A DNA stretch of 45,923 bases from Pirellulaceae bacterium (GTDB lineage: Bacteria > Planctomycetota > Planctomycetia > Pirellulales > Pirellulaceae): assembly GCA_022448315.1 (NCBI GenBank), contig JAKVCA010000039.1, positions 1-45,923 of the forward strand, read 5' to 3'. Position 1 is the stretch's first letter. Every line of letters starts with the position of its first letter. Shown here one piece after another: positions 44,544 to 45,923 of this stretch. Position numbers and translations under genes: made by a program. A model generated the notes under the pieces. That model made no database searches. It was not told the origin of the DNA and saw only the letters and a list, made by a program, of their open reading frames with translations.

Positions 44544-45836
44544 ATGACCCCTACGATTCGACTCTGTCTTGTTCTTCACAATCATCAGCCTGTCGGAAAC
44601 TTCGACCACGTTTTTGAGCAAGCCTACGAGGATAGCTACCGTCCTTTCCTGGACGTTTTTGAACCGTACGATTCACTCAACCTTTCGTTACACACGAGCG
44701 GTCCGCTGATCGAATGGTTGGCCGAGCGACATCCGGAGTACCTCGATCGACTGGCGGCTCTGGTTGCAGCCGGCAGAGTAGAAATCATTGGCGGCGCGTT
44801 CTATGAGCCGATACTGACGATGATCCCCTCACGAGATCGAATCGGCCAGATCACGAGTTTCTCCAGATGGCTCGAAGATCGACTCGGAGGCGAGGTTCGG
44901 GGGATGTGGATTCCTGAAAGGGTTTGGGAACAAAGCCTGGCGGGGGATTTGGCGAAATCCGAAATTCAATACACGTTGCTCGACGACTTTCACTTCAAAA
45001 ATGCGGGACTCGATGCCGAAGCGTTGATGGGGCATTTTGTTACCGAAGATGATGGCCGCACCGTCAATGTTTTTCCCGGCAGTGAACCCCTTCGCTATCT
45101 GATTCCATTCCGACCCCCACACGAAACGATTGATTTCCTCAGGCAACAAGCAGAGCAACATCCCGGTTCGGTGGCCGTTTTTGGGGACGATGGCGAAAAG
45201 TTTGGAACGTGGCCGGACACCAAAGCTCACGTCTACGATGACGGGTGGTTACGAGAGTTCTTTGATGCACTGACGGCCGAAAAGGCCTGGTTGAAGACAA
45301 CAACCCTTGCCGACGCGTACAGGGAAACGGATTCGGTTGGCAAGATTTACATTCCCGATGGCAGCTATCGTGAGATGACGGAATGGGCCCTGCCGGTCCC
45401 CCAACAACTCAAGTACGATTCCATCATTCACGAACTTGAAACGCATGAAAAATTCGAGCAGATCAAGCGTTTCATGAAGGGCGGTTTCTGGCGGAACTTC
45501 AAGACCAAGTACCCCGAGTCCGGTGAGATGTACGCGCGAATGATGCACGTCAGCTCACTGCTCCTGCAAGCCGAACAGGAAGGTCGATCCGGAGAGGAGA
45601 TCGAACAGGCTCGCAAGGCGCTCTACCGAGGGCAATGCAATTGCAGTTACTGGCATGGAGCGTTCGGCGTCATCGCTGACGCGGTCGAGTGGCAGATCGC
45701 CAATGTCAAAATACCGCATCCCGGCGGGTGCCTGCCCCTGGACGCTGCCGTGATAGACGATCCGCTGCACGTTGCTGTGAGAGATCTGGTACACTGCATA
45801 GGGATGCGCCAACTCGGCACTCAGGCCCTGCCGTGA
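44544..45836 (+). pseudogene. GH57 glycoside hydrolase (alpha-amylase/4-alpha-glucanotransferase type), broken off near codon 375
   Basis: The frame matches GH57 enzymes, which cut or transfer alpha-1,4-glucan chains. It has HNHQP (12-16), the nucleophile E125 in MWIPERVW and the acid/base D216 in FGDDGEKFG, then YRGQCNCSYWHGAFG (361-375). In the family, GAFG runs on into GxLYLPHLR and a long C-terminal domain. Here, from about 45,669, the frame reads unrelated residues and stops after 430 codons. The stop and last 55 codons are therefore probably not native. The ATG at 44544 is chosen because the GH57 domain begins there. It lies about 310 bases after galT. Confidence 0.8.
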
Positions 45837-45923
45837 CAGGTCATGGATCATCCCATCGGCGGAGTTGGCCTCGCAGGGTGCGACAGGCACGGTGACGGCG
45901 CCGGTTGCGTCTGCGCAGAGCAG
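45655..45923 (-). CDS. Partial protein on the opposite strand, NUDIX-like, running off the window
   Basis: Reading inward from the window end on the minus strand, a frame is open from the last base. It gives coherent protein: LLCADATGAVTVPVAPCEAN, then MIHDLSRQGLSAELAHPYAVY, then YFDIGDLPLDRVSDDAERSM. The FDIGDLPLDRV part and the layout around HPYAVYQISH recall the C-terminal half of NUDIX-fold hydrolases, with a poor NUDIX box. The family call is weak. The stretch looks richer in G and C than the rest. The last reliable residues coincide with the GH57 junction. Confidence 0.4.

Noticed and set aside
1-45923. CRISPR array, tRNA or rRNA gene, insertion sequence or prophage
   Set aside because: No regularly spaced repeats, cloverleaf ends, transposase or phage motifs were seen on either strand, within the limits of reading by eye.

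Overview
The window reads as chromosomal DNA of a Planctomycetota bacterium, most likely from the Pirellulales/Rhodopirellula side. This is inferred from gene content: a DUF1080 sugar-hydrolase-like exported protein, an HTTM (gamma-carboxylase-like) membrane protein, paired bacterial PH-domain proteins, tandem ClpP genes, a PTPMT1-type phosphatase, many exported orphans with weak Shine-Dalgarno signals, and housekeeping genes scattered singly instead of in classical operons. Coding density is high, base composition is moderate, and strand changes are frequent. No rRNA, tRNA, CRISPR, insertion sequence or prophage gene was seen.

Layout. 0.4-4.2 kb (minus): a pabA/trpG - moeA - lnt group. 4.6-8.7 kb (plus): nadA, a DUF1080 protein, a BFD-type [2Fe-2S] protein, an alpha/beta hydrolase and a methyltransferase very like the methyltransferase half of betaine-lipid synthase. 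8.7-11.3 kb (minus): two clpP genes and a probable lipoprotein. 11.6-16.6 kb: trpC, a small hypothetical/membrane-protein operon with a probable frameshifted first gene, an F420-reductase-like oxidoreductase, a hypothetical protein and an exported c-type cytochrome. 16.9-21.4 kb: apbE and two divergently transcribed GGDEF-type proteins, one of them so degenerate that only the fold outline remains. 21.6-26.8 kb: tsaD, an HTTM protein, an M14-like peptidase and an SBF-family transporter. 27.0-33.2 kb: aroC, an orphan membrane-anchored protein, two coupled PH-domain proteins and speA. 33.3-41.1 kb: hypotheticals, a PTPMT1-like phosphatase, a MATE pump, a HExxH peptidase, further orphans and a purU-like gene. 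41.4-45.7 kb (plus): a CxxCxxxCC metal-cluster protein, hisS, galT and a GH57 glucan enzyme.

Pathway links. pabA/trpG, trpC and aroC belong to shikimate/tryptophan/folate metabolism but are unlinked. nadA supplies NAD, speA polyamines, and purU formate and tetrahydrofolate. lnt, the betaine-lipid-type methyltransferase and the PTPMT1-type phosphatase point to envelope lipid metabolism. galT and GH57 suggest storage-glucan or sugar-nucleotide use.

The most notable points are three. (1) The GH57 gene breaks off inside a conserved motif at about 45,655-45,668 and joins more GC-rich DNA that reads as an unrelated protein on the other strand; this looks like an assembly chimera or a rearrangement. 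(2) Two neighbouring GGDEF proteins have complementary decay of active and inhibitory sites. (3) A betaine-lipid-type methyltransferase is present without its partner BtaA nearby. I did not find a convincing new multi-gene defence or mobile system.
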